Origin: Myxococcales bacterium
Lineage (GTDB): Bacteria; Myxococcota_A; Polyangia; Haliangiales; Haliangiaceae
DNA: 64,000 nucleotides
Direction: 5' to 3'
Assembly: GCA_016707895.1 (NCBI GenBank)
Contig: JADJGV010000003.1
Coordinates: forward strand, 124,001-188,000
How positions within the stretch are numbered: position 1 is the first letter of the stretch; each line of letters starts with the position of its first letter. Shown here piece by piece: positions 7,959-17,697 of this stretch. The notes under the pieces are model-generated. The model saw only the letters and a program-made list of their open reading frames with translations, was not told the DNA's origin and did not search any database. A program made the translations under genes and the position numbers.

Positions 7959-10619
7959 TCACGCATGGATGACCTCCGGCTTGACGAAGGGCGGTGCATC
8001 GCGCGCCAGCTCGGTGAGGAAGGTGGATAGGACCTGCCTGGGAGCGAGTCCGAAGGACGGCGAGAGCGGGATAACGGCCGCGTCGAGGAGGTCGACGACC
8101 GGTACGGTGAACGACGCGACGAAGTGGGTGGGTTCGACGCGGCCCTGGAGCTTGAGGACGGGCACCTTCACCTTGTCCGTCCGCGCTGCGTGATCCATCG
8201 CGACGCAGTAGCCGGCCTTCCCCTGCCACAGGAGATCACCGGCTGCGACCTCCGACCGGCGAATGCGAGCGCGCAGGTCGGCCGGCGCGACAGTGCTGAC
8301 GGCGTTCTCGAAGTGCATCAAGGCATGACCGCGGCGCAACGTCAGCTCTCGCGCCTCGTGGATGGCGGTTGCTGTCGTGCCGAGACCGCCGGGGCTGGTC
8401 GTGCGTGCCAGCAGCTCGAGCTCGCGGGTCACGGCGGCGGGATCCCCCGCGTCCCACAGCCAAGGCAGTCGAGCGACTGCGAGGGCAACGGCGAGCTTGA
8501 ACCGTGTCGCCTCGGCAGACGCTCCCTTCGGCGGGACCGCGAACGCCCATCCGAGCAGAGCGGCGGCAAGGGGCGGCGAGCGCAAAGCGGCCGCGAACAC
8601 GTCCGGATCGGCCGCGTCGTACATCCGGTGCTCGATCCACCCGAACCCAGCGCTTGGGCTACCGTCGAGAAACAGCGCCGTCCAGACGCGGTGCGAGACA
8701 CGGAAGAAGTCGTCGGACGAGATCCAACGCTCGTTGAGACCGGTACGGAGGAGGGCCGCGACGATCGCGAGATCTGCGGCGAGCTGCTCGGCAGTACGCC
8801 CGGCCAGGTAGACGGGGTCCGTCAGCGCGTGCTCGGCCTGCGCGACGAGCTTCTCGATCCTCCGTCGATCGGCGTCGGAAAGGACCTGGGGCGCGACGGT
8901 TAGCTCCGCAACCAAGCGCAGCTCGAGTGGCGCGTCCCCACCATCTGTCTCATCCACCGATGGCGACGAAGGTTCGCCGACTTCCTCGCGCTCGGCGGGA
9001 ACCCCGAACCAGCGAAGCAGCAGAGCCTGGAGGACCTGCTCCTTGTTGCCGGCGAGGGGAACGCCAAGGAGGTGAGACTCCTCGATCTTCGCCGGACTGT
9101 ATGTGGAGGCGAACACGTCCGCGTACGAGAACGGTCCCGCGCCCCCCGTCGCCTTGCCGCTCGATCCCTGCGAAGCAGTCGCCCGCTCCGGCATGTAGGC
9201 GACGTGCCTGCAGACGACCGTCATCACGTCTGCCCAGGCGCTCGCATTCCACTGACCGGTCTGCACCTGTCCGCGGAGCACGGCCGCGAGATTCCGACCA
9301 TGAGCCGTGGCACGCAGGTGCTGCTCGTGATCGATCCAGCTCGGCGGCGACTGCACCGCCGCACCATCGAGCACGCCATGGATCTGCACGCTGTGCGGCT
9401 CGCCGCTGCACGCGACGCGCAGTCGACCCGGGCCGACGAGTGACGGACGGGGCAGCACCATTCCGTCGACGGTGCAACTCCGGAGCTCCGCCCTCGACGG
9501 ACTGAACGCCACCTCAAGCACACCGGCATCGAGCCGCGCCGCGAGGACGACGAACGGGGGGCGAGCGGCTTCATCATGATCGGTCCACGCCTCGGGCAGT
9601 TCGATGGGTTCCGTCTTCTCGACGAGCTCCGCGAGGAAGGCGGCCCCGAACTCTGCGCGCGACATCCTACGGACAGCGAGCAGCTCGGCGTTGCCGGCGG
9701 CGCCCGCGGTCATCAACGCTGCGATCGAGCAGTTCGCGCTGCCGGCGAAGACCGTGACGCTCTCGCCATGGACCGCGGCGTAGAACTTCGCGTGCAGGAA
9801 CGCGCGGCGCGACGCGCCGTTCTCGTCGACATGCTCGAACGTCACATGCCGGAGCGCGGCGCGTGCCGCGTTCGCCGCGAGGGCTCGACGCGTCAAGGTC
9901 GATCGCCATGGCTGGCAGAGGACGGTGGCACGCGGCGCGTGCAGCCGTTCGATGACCGCACCGAGGGCGACGCCGTCCTCGTCGAAGTACGGCACGCCGA
10001 CGATCAGCTCATCCAGCGGGCCGCCGACCTCCTTCGCCATCTCGTCGACGAGCGCCTCGCCAGCGGCGGCCCTGCCGAGCAGCCTGCGCGGGCCTGCCGG
10101 GACGGGCACCGCCAGCCACGGGCGCGTCTTCCGATCGAACGCTTCGTCAACCTCGGCCGCCACCGCTTGCCCGAGCGGGACGCGCTCCAGCACCTGCCGC
10201 ACGTAACTCTCGAGCTCGACGAACGCCTGCGGACCGTCGGTAACAGCGTCGAAGCGCGTCCAGATCTCGGCATTCTCCCGCCAGCCGCCGAAGGTCAGAT
10301 TGCCGCTCCCCACGAGGAGCGTGCCGGCCTTCGGCCCGGACAGAAGGACGGCCTTGGGGTGGAACCGGCCGCCGGTCGTCATCGAGATCGGGACCACGCG
10401 GTACCTTGTGCCGAGGCCATCGAGCAGGGGCGCCTGCAGCGCGTAGGACTCGGCCGCGCACTGCGCGTCGGCGAAGACCGTGATCGTCGGATGGCCGCAG
10501 GTGCGGAATGCAGCGAGCACCACGGTCTGCAAGAACGCGAAGTCGATGTTGTGCGTGACGACGATGGCGTTCGTGACCTCGGTCGAGCGCGCGATGATGT
10601 CGAGGAGGTCGACTCTCAT
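7959..10619 (-). CDS. Tandem-HKD phospholipase D-like nuclease
   Basis: The 886-residue product carries two half-sites of the PLD superfamily. The first is FHPKAVLL (His87, Lys89) with GSGN near 104-107. The second is FLHAKFYA (His276, Lys278) with GSAN near 293-296. Two half-sites in one chain form one complete phosphodiesterase active site, so it is likely a nuclease rather than a lipid enzyme. There is no signal peptide. The C-terminal 500 residues are an unknown, largely helical extension. Its ATG overlaps the stop of the DUF6361-like gene (ATGA), so the two are translated as a pair. A similar pair recurs at 39976-42839. Confidence 0.8.
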   Translation of the reverse strand: MRVDLLDIIARSTEVTNAIVVTHNIDFAFLQTVVLAAFRTCGHPTITVFADAQCAAESYALQAPLLDGLGTRYRVVPISMTTGGRFHPKAVLLSGPKAGTLLVGSGNLTFGGWRENAEIWTRFDAVTDGPQAFVELESYVRQVLERVPLGQAVAAEVDEAFDRKTRPWLAVPVPAGPRRLLGRAAAGEALVDEMAKEVGGPLDELIVGVPYFDEDGVALGAVIERLHAPRATVLCQPWRSTLTRRALAANAARAALRHVTFEHVDENGASRRAFLHAKFYAAVHGESVTVFAGSANCSIAALMTAGAAGNAELLAVRRMSRAEFGAAFLAELVEKTEPIELPEAWTDHDEAARPPFVVLAARLDAGVLEVAFSPSRAELRSCTVDGMVLPRPSLVGPGRLRVACSGEPHSVQIHGVLDGAAVQSPPSWIDHEQHLRATAHGRNLAAVLRGQVQTGQWNASAWADVMTVVCRHVAYMPERATASQGSSGKATGGAGPFSYADVFASTYSPAKIEESHLLGVPLAGNKEQVLQALLLRWFGVPAEREEVGEPSSPSVDETDGGDAPLELRLVAELTVAPQVLSDADRRRIEKLVAQAEHALTDPVYLAGRTAEQLAADLAIVAALLRTGLNERWISSDDFFRVSHRVWTALFLDGSPSAGFGWIEHRMYDAADPDVFAAALRSPPLAAALLGWAFAVPPKGASAEATRFKLAVALAVARLPWLWDAGDPAAVTRELELLARTTSPGGLGTTATAIHEARELTLRRGHALMHFENAVSTVAPADLRARIRRSEVAAGDLLWQGKAGYCVAMDHAARTDKVKVPVLKLQGRVEPTHFVASFTVPVVDLLDAAVIPLSPSFGLAPRQVLSTFLTELARDAPPFVKPEVIHA

Positions 10620-12151
10620 CGGGCAAGCTCCGCGAAAAGCTCGTGGCCGCGCGCCGTCGGGGCGAAGCGATCACCGGGCAGTCGGTCGAGTGCGCCGAGG
10701 TCGGCCCACATGCCGAGGACGTTGCCCAGCCGATCGCCGCTGTAGCCCGCGGCGACATCCGTGCCCGTCGCTCGCAACCGCGTCCCGTCAGGGTAGAAGC
10801 GCAGCGAGCACTTCTGACCCTGCGCCATCTTGCGCAACGTCGTCGACAGGTGCGCCTCCACGATGACCTCCCGCAGCAGCCGCGCAAGTGCGCTCGCCAG
10901 CGACTCGTCTCGGCCAGGGTCGAGACTTGCGAAGGCGCGCTCGAGGTACGTGCGACGGTCGGGCACCAGCCCAGCGGCACGGAGGTTCGCGGTCTGAGCG
11001 CGGCAGGCGAGCAGGAGCGCGACGCCGTACAGCACCTGCGATCGCCGGGTCAGGCCGCGAGCCACGCGCGTTCGCGGTCGCTCGACGATGAAGGCCTCGG
11101 TTGCGAGCGACGAGGCGAGCTCGGCTACGCGGTGCTCGAACACCCCTGCGGCCCACGGCGCTTGCGCGGTCACGGCCGGGGCCAGCGGCTCATCGCTGTC
11201 CCACATCTCCAGGACCTGCCCAATCGTCGCCTCCTCGAGTTCGAGCAGGCTCGCGGTGAGGCAGCCGAGCAGCAACTCGAGCGCGAAGTGCCCGCGCCTC
11301 CGCAGCTCGTACTCAGCCCACGCGAGCCCGACGGGCTCGGTGGCGGTGCCGCGGACGGCGTCCGTGTAGGCGGCGCCGATCAGCTCAGAAGAAGATCGCG
11401 GCTGCTCCGCCAGCGCCGAGAACGCCCATCGCGTCGTCGAGCGGAAGTTCGGATACGTCCCGTCTTCGCCGCCGTCGTACGGGACCGTGAACGCCTGCTC
11501 GAGCATTCGCCGCTCGGACTCCGCGTGCTGCAGTCCGTTGATCGAGAACAGCGCGCACTCTGCGTCCACGTCGGCGAGCGTCACCTCACCCCCATGCACG
11601 ATGACCTCGGCGAGCCGCAAACCCTTCGTCGCGTCGGCTCGGACCCGGTGCAGCGCCTGACCGCGCGGTGGCACGCGTACAGGCGCCCCGTCGGCTTGCG
11701 CTTCCTGCAGGAGCCCGAACGACCGGCACGGCATGACGTATGTGCCCAGGGACCCACCGCCCTTGTCGGCGGGGACGTCGATGCGACCGTCGGCCATCAA
11801 CCTGCCGAGCGGCTCCGCGAACAGGTCGGTCCCGAGCACGCCGTACGGCGTCCCGGTCGGCTCCTGGAGCGCATGACGTCGCGTGGCAGCGAACACGATG
11901 AACTCGAGCCGGCGCTGCAGCGCATCGAGGCTCGCCTGATCCGGCTGCGCGACGCCGCCGCCCGCGTCGAGTCGCTGCTCGTAGTACTCGGTGAGCGCCC
12001 AGGGGAGCAGCGACAGGTAGCGGGCACGGAACGAGATCGTCGTGATGCCGGCGACCCACTCGCGCTCGATGCCTTGGTCGACCTGTCGAAGGCCGAGGAT
12101 GTCGAGGCCCTTGATATTCACGCGCTCGCCGCTGTTCCAGAACGTGTTCAT
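10616..12151 (-). CDS. DUF6361-like protein (ARYLS motif)
   Basis: The 511-residue product starts MNTFWNSGERVNIKGLDILG and soon has TTISFRARYLSLLPWAL. This matches the N-terminal pattern I remember for DUF6361 proteins (a T-STIQTRARY-L--PW motif). No catalytic motif is evident; the rest is helical. It sits upstream of, and overlaps by ATGA, the tandem-HKD gene, and its own ATG overlaps the stop of the HNH gene (ATGA). I chose the ATG at 12151 because of that coupling; an earlier start at 12187 is less likely. The role is probably that of a specificity or scaffold partner of the PLD nuclease, which is inference. Confidence 0.6.
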   Translation of the reverse strand: MNTFWNSGERVNIKGLDILGLRQVDQGIEREWVAGITTISFRARYLSLLPWALTEYYEQRLDAGGGVAQPDQASLDALQRRLEFIVFAATRRHALQEPTGTPYGVLGTDLFAEPLGRLMADGRIDVPADKGGGSLGTYVMPCRSFGLLQEAQADGAPVRVPPRGQALHRVRADATKGLRLAEVIVHGGEVTLADVDAECALFSINGLQHAESERRMLEQAFTVPYDGGEDGTYPNFRSTTRWAFSALAEQPRSSSELIGAAYTDAVRGTATEPVGLAWAEYELRRRGHFALELLLGCLTASLLELEEATIGQVLEMWDSDEPLAPAVTAQAPWAAGVFEHRVAELASSLATEAFIVERPRTRVARGLTRRSQVLYGVALLLACRAQTANLRAAGLVPDRRTYLERAFASLDPGRDESLASALARLLREVIVEAHLSTTLRKMAQGQKCSLRFYPDGTRLRATGTDVAAGYSGDRLGNVLGMWADLGALDRLPGDRFAPTARGHELFAELAR

Positions 12152-13044
12152 GGCACGTCCCCTGCCGTTTCCACCGGCGCATTCCACCGAGCTTGAAGCG
12201 CGTCGTCGTCGGGTCGTCCGCCATCGGTGCGCGGCCGCAACCGCTGGCCGTGCAGCTCGCCGTAGCTCGAACCGCGCAGCGACGCGTGGAGCTCGATGCG
12301 CAGCGACCCGGGTGCCACCCGGAGCAAACCCATGTCGAACAAGACATGCAGGTCCGCGCGGAGAAGAAGGCCGTTGTCGGTTCGGTTGTCACCGCTCTTC
12401 GAGTGCGGATCGATATGCGCGGCCTCGAGCACGCATGGCTCATCCGCGGCCGAGATGGCACACCGGCGGCCATAGGCTAGGAGCAGATTCGTCCGGAAGG
12501 CGCTTTGGTGCCGTCGAAGGCGGCGCCACACCTGCTCGTACGCCAGCGGGTCGTGGTCGGCGTCTTCCAGCGTCGCTGCGCTGTGCGTTGCACGCTGGCG
12601 ACGCCCGGACGTGTTCGTGGGACTCGACGCACGGCCGCCACGCGGCGCCCGCAGGAACGCGGGCGTCTTCACGACCGAGAAGTACCTGCGGCCGTCGAGC
12701 TCCACCGGCTCGCCGTCGCTGACCTTGACCAGGCTATCGACCTCGTAGCCCTCGATCGCGCCAACATCCGTCCACGCGATCTCCGTGCCTCCGTCCGAGA
12801 CGTCGAAGCGCGTGATACGCGCCTGACGAAAGACGTTGTTGGAGTCGTTGATCCCGTCGGTGAACACGATCGCCATCGGCACGCCGAGACGGCGCGCATT
12901 CTCCCAGGTCTTGGCGCCCGCGCGCCATCGCTTGCTCGTCTCGTAGTGTCCTTCCTCGATCCGCGGCGCGCCGAGCGTGAACAGCATCGCGTGCCGGTGC
13001 CAGCGCTCTGACGGCTTGCCCACGGCCGCCTCACTCCTCGCCAT
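12148..13044 (-). CDS. HNH endonuclease
   Basis: The 298-residue product has a C-terminal HNH domain. CAISAADEP gives the first Cys, followed by LEAAHIDPHSKSGDN with the catalytic His, then NGLLLRADLHVLFD, the layout of the HNH_2 family in restriction-type enzymes. The N-terminal 150 residues (with LFTLGAPRIEEGHYETSK and AIVFTDGINDSNN) form a separate domain, possibly for DNA or modification recognition, that I do not recognise. GGAGG is six bases before the ATG at 13044, which I take as the start. It overlaps the end of the upstream PLD gene by 14 bases. Confidence 0.75.
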   Translation of the reverse strand: MARSEAAVGKPSERWHRHAMLFTLGAPRIEEGHYETSKRWRAGAKTWENARRLGVPMAIVFTDGINDSNNVFRQARITRFDVSDGGTEIAWTDVGAIEGYEVDSLVKVSDGEPVELDGRRYFSVVKTPAFLRAPRGGRASSPTNTSGRRQRATHSAATLEDADHDPLAYEQVWRRLRRHQSAFRTNLLLAYGRRCAISAADEPCVLEAAHIDPHSKSGDNRTDNGLLLRADLHVLFDMGLLRVAPGSLRIELHASLRGSSYGELHGQRLRPRTDGGRPDDDALQARWNAPVETAGDVP

Positions 13045-14635
13045 CATCGTCCTCCAGCGAGAGCGAGGCGTTCGTCGCCTTCCAGTACGGCGGCGGGCCG
13101 AACACTCCGAAGAAGGCCGCCTCCGCGCCATCGGCGCCGTCGAGCAACGACTGTGACAGCTCGGTGAGCACCTTCGGCTGCCGGGCTTTCCCACGTCGCG
13201 CAAGGGACAGCTCGCGGACGGCCGGCTTAGTGTTCCTCTCGCCGCGGTCTTCGAGCGCCGCCCACGTCATGCACTCGAGCAACCGGCGGATCACGGTGTC
13301 GTCGTAGGTGACCGGCACCCGCAGCAACTGGGGGCGCACTCGCTGCAGCTTCGCGATGGCGAGGTCGGCGTCGAGCTTGTCGGCCACGAGCAGCAGCGAC
13401 GAGCGGATGTACTTGATCGCCTCTGCGTGACCGGACGAGCTGGGCCAGCTCTCGACGGGCGACTCTCGATAGCGACTCTTGAGGCTCGCGAGCGCCTCGT
13501 CACGAGCATCCGTCCACATGGACGGATGCTGGATCCCGTGGTCGGTCGCGAGTTGCACGATCGCATCGGTCGTCTCTTCGAGGTCCTCCTTGTGCTTGGC
13601 GATGTACGCCTTCACCTCGGTGACGAGCTTGGTCGGCGAAGGCAGGCGGGCCACGATCTCGGCCACCATCGCCTCCAGCCGCTCGAGGTAGGCGTCGGGG
13701 ATCCACCACCCGTAAGGCGTCTCGAAGCCGCAGGCGCGGAAGGCCTTACCCATCCGCTTGGCGAGGCGGCTGTACTGCTGCTGCCGGCCGGGCGGCACGA
13801 GGGGGAAGCCAGCCGTCAGGGCTGTGGGCCGGCGGGTCTTGGCGGTCCCCACGGCGCCCGTCTTCTCCCGCGGCAGCAAGCCACGCGCGTAGAAGCTCGC
13901 AAGGCCTGAGGGCACGTTGAGCTTCTCCAGGTCGAACTCGTACGCCCAGAAGGCCCCCAGGCTCTGGAGCTTCGCAAGCTGGGTGGAGACGTCGTTGCTC
14001 GTCGCGATCCTTTCGGGTGCGATGTCGAGCGCCTTCAGCAGCTTCTCCATCCGATCCTTCGCGGCTTCACGCCGCTCTGCCGCGACCTCCGGCGATTCCG
14101 TGATCGTCGGCCCACGATCCAGCGCAGCCACGACGTCGGCCGCGTTGTCCGCGGTGAGACGCCGCTTGTCATCGATCGAGTTGATGAATGCGTCGAGCTC
14201 GGTGAAGAACGCGGTGGACGCTCCGGACAGGCGCACGGCGAGCTCGTGGTTGTCGCCGAGGCCGCTACCGGTGAGGTTGAACGAACCGACGAGCACCTCG
14301 GCACTCCCGGGCTTGCGGGCGGCGAACACCTTTGCGTGCAGGAACGTCCGCCCGTGCTCGATGACCAAGAGGATCTCGAGCTTCTCTCCGGCCTTCTTCT
14401 GCATTGCTGCGAGATCACGGATCAGCTCGGCCGAGGTCACGCCGCCGCGGTCGAGGCCAAGGAGCAACGTCACCGAGCCTCCGCGCTTCAGGCACTCGGC
14501 GATCGGCTTTCGCACCTCGGCGAAACCGGCGAGCGTCGTGTACGCCGAGATGACGACGACCTGCTTCGCGTCCGCGAGCACGTCGCGCAGGGTCTTCGCC
14601 TTGACGTTGCCGTGAATCAGCTCGATGGCAGGCAT
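13031..14635 (-). CDS. Single-HKD phospholipase D-like nuclease
   Basis: The 534-residue product begins MPAIELIHGNVKAKTL and has one HKD half-site: FLHAKVFA (His100, Lys102) with GSFNLTGSG near 117-125. Single-HKD proteins such as NucA/BfiI-type nucleases dimerise to form the active site. The N-terminus (VVVISAYTTL, VTLLLGLDRGGV) fits the PLD fold. The C-terminal 350 residues are mainly helical and unknown. There is no signal peptide. It overlaps the frameshifted GIY-YIG gene upstream and the HNH gene downstream. Of the three PLD proteins in the window it is the only one with a single half-site. Confidence 0.75.
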   Translation of the reverse strand: MPAIELIHGNVKAKTLRDVLADAKQVVVISAYTTLAGFAEVRKPIAECLKRGGSVTLLLGLDRGGVTSAELIRDLAAMQKKAGEKLEILLVIEHGRTFLHAKVFAARKPGSAEVLVGSFNLTGSGLGDNHELAVRLSGASTAFFTELDAFINSIDDKRRLTADNAADVVAALDRGPTITESPEVAAERREAAKDRMEKLLKALDIAPERIATSNDVSTQLAKLQSLGAFWAYEFDLEKLNVPSGLASFYARGLLPREKTGAVGTAKTRRPTALTAGFPLVPPGRQQQYSRLAKRMGKAFRACGFETPYGWWIPDAYLERLEAMVAEIVARLPSPTKLVTEVKAYIAKHKEDLEETTDAIVQLATDHGIQHPSMWTDARDEALASLKSRYRESPVESWPSSSGHAEAIKYIRSSLLLVADKLDADLAIAKLQRVRPQLLRVPVTYDDTVIRRLLECMTWAALEDRGERNTKPAVRELSLARRGKARQPKVLTELSQSLLDGADGAEAAFFGVFGPPPYWKATNASLSLEDDDGEE

Positions 14636-14935
14636 GCGCTCCTCCGCGGGCCGCGGCGGCCCTCCTTCGTCAAGCTCTCGCGACGTCGTTCCTGCATCGC
14701 AGCAGCCAGGGTCCGGCCTCGACTCGCCAGGTCTTCCGATTCACCAATCAGCAGTACGCCATCGGCGTCGGTTGCGCGTGCGCGGGATGCAGGCCGGCAC
14801 GCCATCAGCGGTGGCGTGCAGCATGTACACCCCACCGCCGTGCGGCATCGTCGCGAACTGGTCGAGGGCCAACTCGCCCTGCCACGGGAGGCGCCGCAGA
14901 AGATCATGCCAGCCAACTTCCGGACCGTTGCTCAT
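14617..14935 (-). pseudogene. GIY-YIG nuclease-like gene with a frameshift
   Basis: The ATG at 14935 overlaps the brxHI stop (ATGA) and opens MSNGPEVGWHDLLRRL, then GGGVYMLHATADG, a GIY-type strand (GVY). This frame stops at 14741. In the alternative frame the sequence continues with DADGVLLIGESEDLASRGRT, which supplies the YIG-type strand (LIG), the Ser and the conserved Arg of the family. The two halves join naturally around 14772-14785, so one base appears lost or gained. The rebuilt protein would be about 105 residues, a minimal GIY-YIG domain. It may be a true pseudogene, a sequencing error or a programmed frameshift. Confidence 0.6.
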
Positions 14936-17694
14936 TGGAGGTTCTCTGTGTCACGGGTTTCGTCGACAGGCGACGTCTCGATGGTGAGCGCCTCGCGCAG
15001 CGCGAGCAGCACCTCGGCGTCGGCCGCGGCGTAGCGCAGCTGCGCATCGGTGAGGGGGCGCTGGGCCCAGTTCGAGGTCTGCTGGGTCTTGTCGACGTGG
15101 TGGCCCAGCTCGCGGCGGACCACCGCGGCGAGGCTGTGCCCGCCGTCGACGTCGCGACCGTGGCGGGCGCGGGACGTGTCGAGGGTGTCGAAGACGCCGT
15201 CGAGCAGGATGCCGAGCTTGGCGAGGACGCGGCGCTCGAACTGCGCGTTGTGGATGACCTTGGTGATCGCGGCGCTGGCGAAGACCGGGGCCAGCGGATC
15301 CAGCGATGTCAGCGCCAGCGGATCGATGATCCAGGTGCGCGCCGGGGCGGCGATCTGGATGAGGCAGCAGCTCGCCAGGTCGAGGAGCGTCTCGACGTCC
15401 AGGCCGAGCACGGGCTCCTGCGACATGGCGGCGCATGCGTCGGACAGGCCCGCGATGTCGTCCACCCAGATGACCCGGTTGCGCGGCTGATAGGTCTCGA
15501 CGTCGGTCGGGATGACCAACTCGGGCTGCAGATCCGGGATGTCGTCGACCGCCGCGTCGGGCAGTCGTGCTCCGACGCCAGCTGCCGCGGCGACGGCGGC
15601 GCGCGTCTGCGCGAGGAAGCGCAAGGTCCCTGGCAGGTCCAACAGCTTCTCGGCGAGGAGCCGGTCCTCGGCGGCCTCGGGCAGGCACGGCTGGAACTTG
15701 CTGATCACCCCGCGGACCATCGCGTGCGCCTTCGCCGTCGCGACCGACTCCCACCGCAGGTCCGCGAGCCTGGCGAGCGCCAGGTGGGTCTCGGCGCGGC
15801 CGGCCTCCTTCGATCGGATCGACAGGTTCCCCGACACCCACTTCTTGTGGGTCAGCTCCTCCAGCCCGGCCGCGAGCAGACGGTTGATCGCACCGCCAGC
15901 GAACGTGTGCCACTGGATCGTGTCGTCGCTCTCTTCGACAGGCGCCGCCGATGCCGCCAGCAAGTCGGCGTAGCCTTCACGAAGCGCGTCGAGCTCGCGC
16001 TTCGCAGCCGGCGTCAGCGTCACCCCGACCAGCTCGTCGGTCGTCAACGTCTCGCGCATGGCCTGGCAGACCGCGTAGGACAGCACGCCCGGCGGCCCGA
16101 GCCAGTTCGGCACACCAGCCGCTGGCGCAGGCTTGACCGCCATGGTGCCGCGCGACCAGTCGATCTCGAGCACCTCCCACGCGCGGCCCCCCAGGCGAAA
16201 GCACAGCGGGCCCTTGCGTCCGTCGTGCCCCTGCACGAAGCCAGCCTGGATGTGGCCGATCTCGTCGCGCCCCGCCTGCACACGCAGCACGGGCGGCGAG
16301 TTGAAGATGGCGTACAGCTCGAAGAAGTTCTTGCGGCCGTAGAGCTTCTCGCCCCGCGTGCCCAGGCTGAGCAGCCCGTCCGTCTCGAAGAGGATGTCGC
16401 GGCTCACCATCGTGTCGACCAGCGCGCCCAGCTCGTCGTCGCCGATGCCGCCGAACGGATACGCCGCGCGCACCCAGTCGAGCACGCGGTAGCGCGACAG
16501 GCCGCCCTCCTGCAGCGACAGCGCCATCACCTGGTGAGCCAAGATGTGCACCGCGTGCTCCGCCGGCCGGACATCTTCGACCCAGCCGCGGTTGGCGAGC
16601 CGCGCCATCGCCACCGCCTGCAACACCGTCTCGGCGCTGGTGCAGAAGAACGTGCCGTTGGCGCGCCGGCCCTCGCGGCGCCCGGTGCGACCCACGCGTT
16701 GCAGCATCGACGCGACGGTGGCCGGGGCGTCGACCTGCAGGACCTGGTCGAGGTCACCGACGTCGATGCCCAGCTCCATGGTCGCCGTGCACACGATCGC
16801 GGTGTTCTCGCCGTTCGCGAACTGCAGCTCCGCGTGTTCGCGCTCCTCGCGGCTCACCGAGCTGTGGTGGATGAACACCTCGACGCCGCTGCCGGCCATC
16901 GCCTGCGCGACCCGCTCGGCGCGCGCCCGGCTCTCGACGAACACCAGGCTCTTCTTGCCGCGTCCGAGCTGGGCGAGGCTGCCGGCGGCCTCGTCGACGC
17001 TGCCGCAGACGTCGACCACGAGGTCGCGCGCCGGTGGGCCCTTGGGCGGGTCGACCAGCCTGAACGGGCGCGCGCTCGAGCCCTGCATCCACTGGCCGAT
17101 CACCTGGGGGTTACCGACCGTCGCCGACAGCCCGATGCGCTGGACGTCGCGGCCGACGAACATCGCGATGCGCTCGAGCAGCGCCGCCAGGTGCGCGCCG
17201 CGGTCGTCGCCGGCGAACGCGTGGACCTCGTCGATCACCACCGTCTGCAACCCGGCCAGGAGCGCGCGCGCGTCGGTCCGCTGGCTGATCATCATGACCT
17301 CCAGCGACTCCGGCGTGGTCATCAGCACGTGGCTGGGGAACGCTCGGAACGACTTCTTGCGCGCATCGGAGACGTCGCCGTGCCACTTGAACGCCGACAG
17401 CCCCACCATCCGCGCGTAGCTGCCGATCCGCTCCTCCTGGTTGTTGAGCAGCGCGCGGATCGGGCACACGTACAGCGCCGCCACTGGCGGGGGCTCCTCG
17501 GCGAGGATCCGCGACAGCACCGGGAACATGCTGGCCTCGGTCTTGCCGCCCGCCGTCGGCGCCAGCACCACGCAGTTGGCGCCGTCCAGCACCGCGTCGA
17601 TGGTCAGGTCCTGGACCGGACGCAGCGACCGCCAGCCGAGATCGTTGACGATCGCGTGCTGCAGGTGCGGGTGCAGGCGCTCGAAGCCGGCCAT
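14932..17694 (-). CDS. brxHI: BREX type 2 Lhr-like helicase fused to a DEDD exonuclease domain
   Basis: The 920-residue product is an SF2 Lhr-like helicase. Walker A APTAGGKT is near residue 46, the DEVH box near 154 and a GRTGRREGRR-type motif VI follows. Residues about 720-910 form an RNase D-like DEDDy domain: GLDVET (exo I) near 766, HNAQFER (exo II, Glu where Asp is usual) near 818 and YAAADAEV (exo III, Y-x3-D) near 888. In BREX type 2 and 6 systems BrxHI is the expected helicase partner of BrxD. The gene starts three bases after the brxD stop. The exonuclease fusion is not something I recall as standard for BrxHI. Confidence 0.85.
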   Translation of the reverse strand: MAGFERLHPHLQHAIVNDLGWRSLRPVQDLTIDAVLDGANCVVLAPTAGGKTEASMFPVLSRILAEEPPPVAALYVCPIRALLNNQEERIGSYARMVGLSAFKWHGDVSDARKKSFRAFPSHVLMTTPESLEVMMISQRTDARALLAGLQTVVIDEVHAFAGDDRGAHLAALLERIAMFVGRDVQRIGLSATVGNPQVIGQWMQGSSARPFRLVDPPKGPPARDLVVDVCGSVDEAAGSLAQLGRGKKSLVFVESRARAERVAQAMAGSGVEVFIHHSSVSREEREHAELQFANGENTAIVCTATMELGIDVGDLDQVLQVDAPATVASMLQRVGRTGRREGRRANGTFFCTSAETVLQAVAMARLANRGWVEDVRPAEHAVHILAHQVMALSLQEGGLSRYRVLDWVRAAYPFGGIGDDELGALVDTMVSRDILFETDGLLSLGTRGEKLYGRKNFFELYAIFNSPPVLRVQAGRDEIGHIQAGFVQGHDGRKGPLCFRLGGRAWEVLEIDWSRGTMAVKPAPAAGVPNWLGPPGVLSYAVCQAMRETLTTDELVGVTLTPAAKRELDALREGYADLLAASAAPVEESDDTIQWHTFAGGAINRLLAAGLEELTHKKWVSGNLSIRSKEAGRAETHLALARLADLRWESVATAKAHAMVRGVISKFQPCLPEAAEDRLLAEKLLDLPGTLRFLAQTRAAVAAAAGVGARLPDAAVDDIPDLQPELVIPTDVETYQPRNRVIWVDDIAGLSDACAAMSQEPVLGLDVETLLDLASCCLIQIAAPARTWIIDPLALTSLDPLAPVFASAAITKVIHNAQFERRVLAKLGILLDGVFDTLDTSRARHGRDVDGGHSLAAVVRRELGHHVDKTQQTSNWAQRPLTDAQLRYAAADAEVLLALREALTIETSPVDETRDTENLQ

Positions 17695-17697
17695 GGA

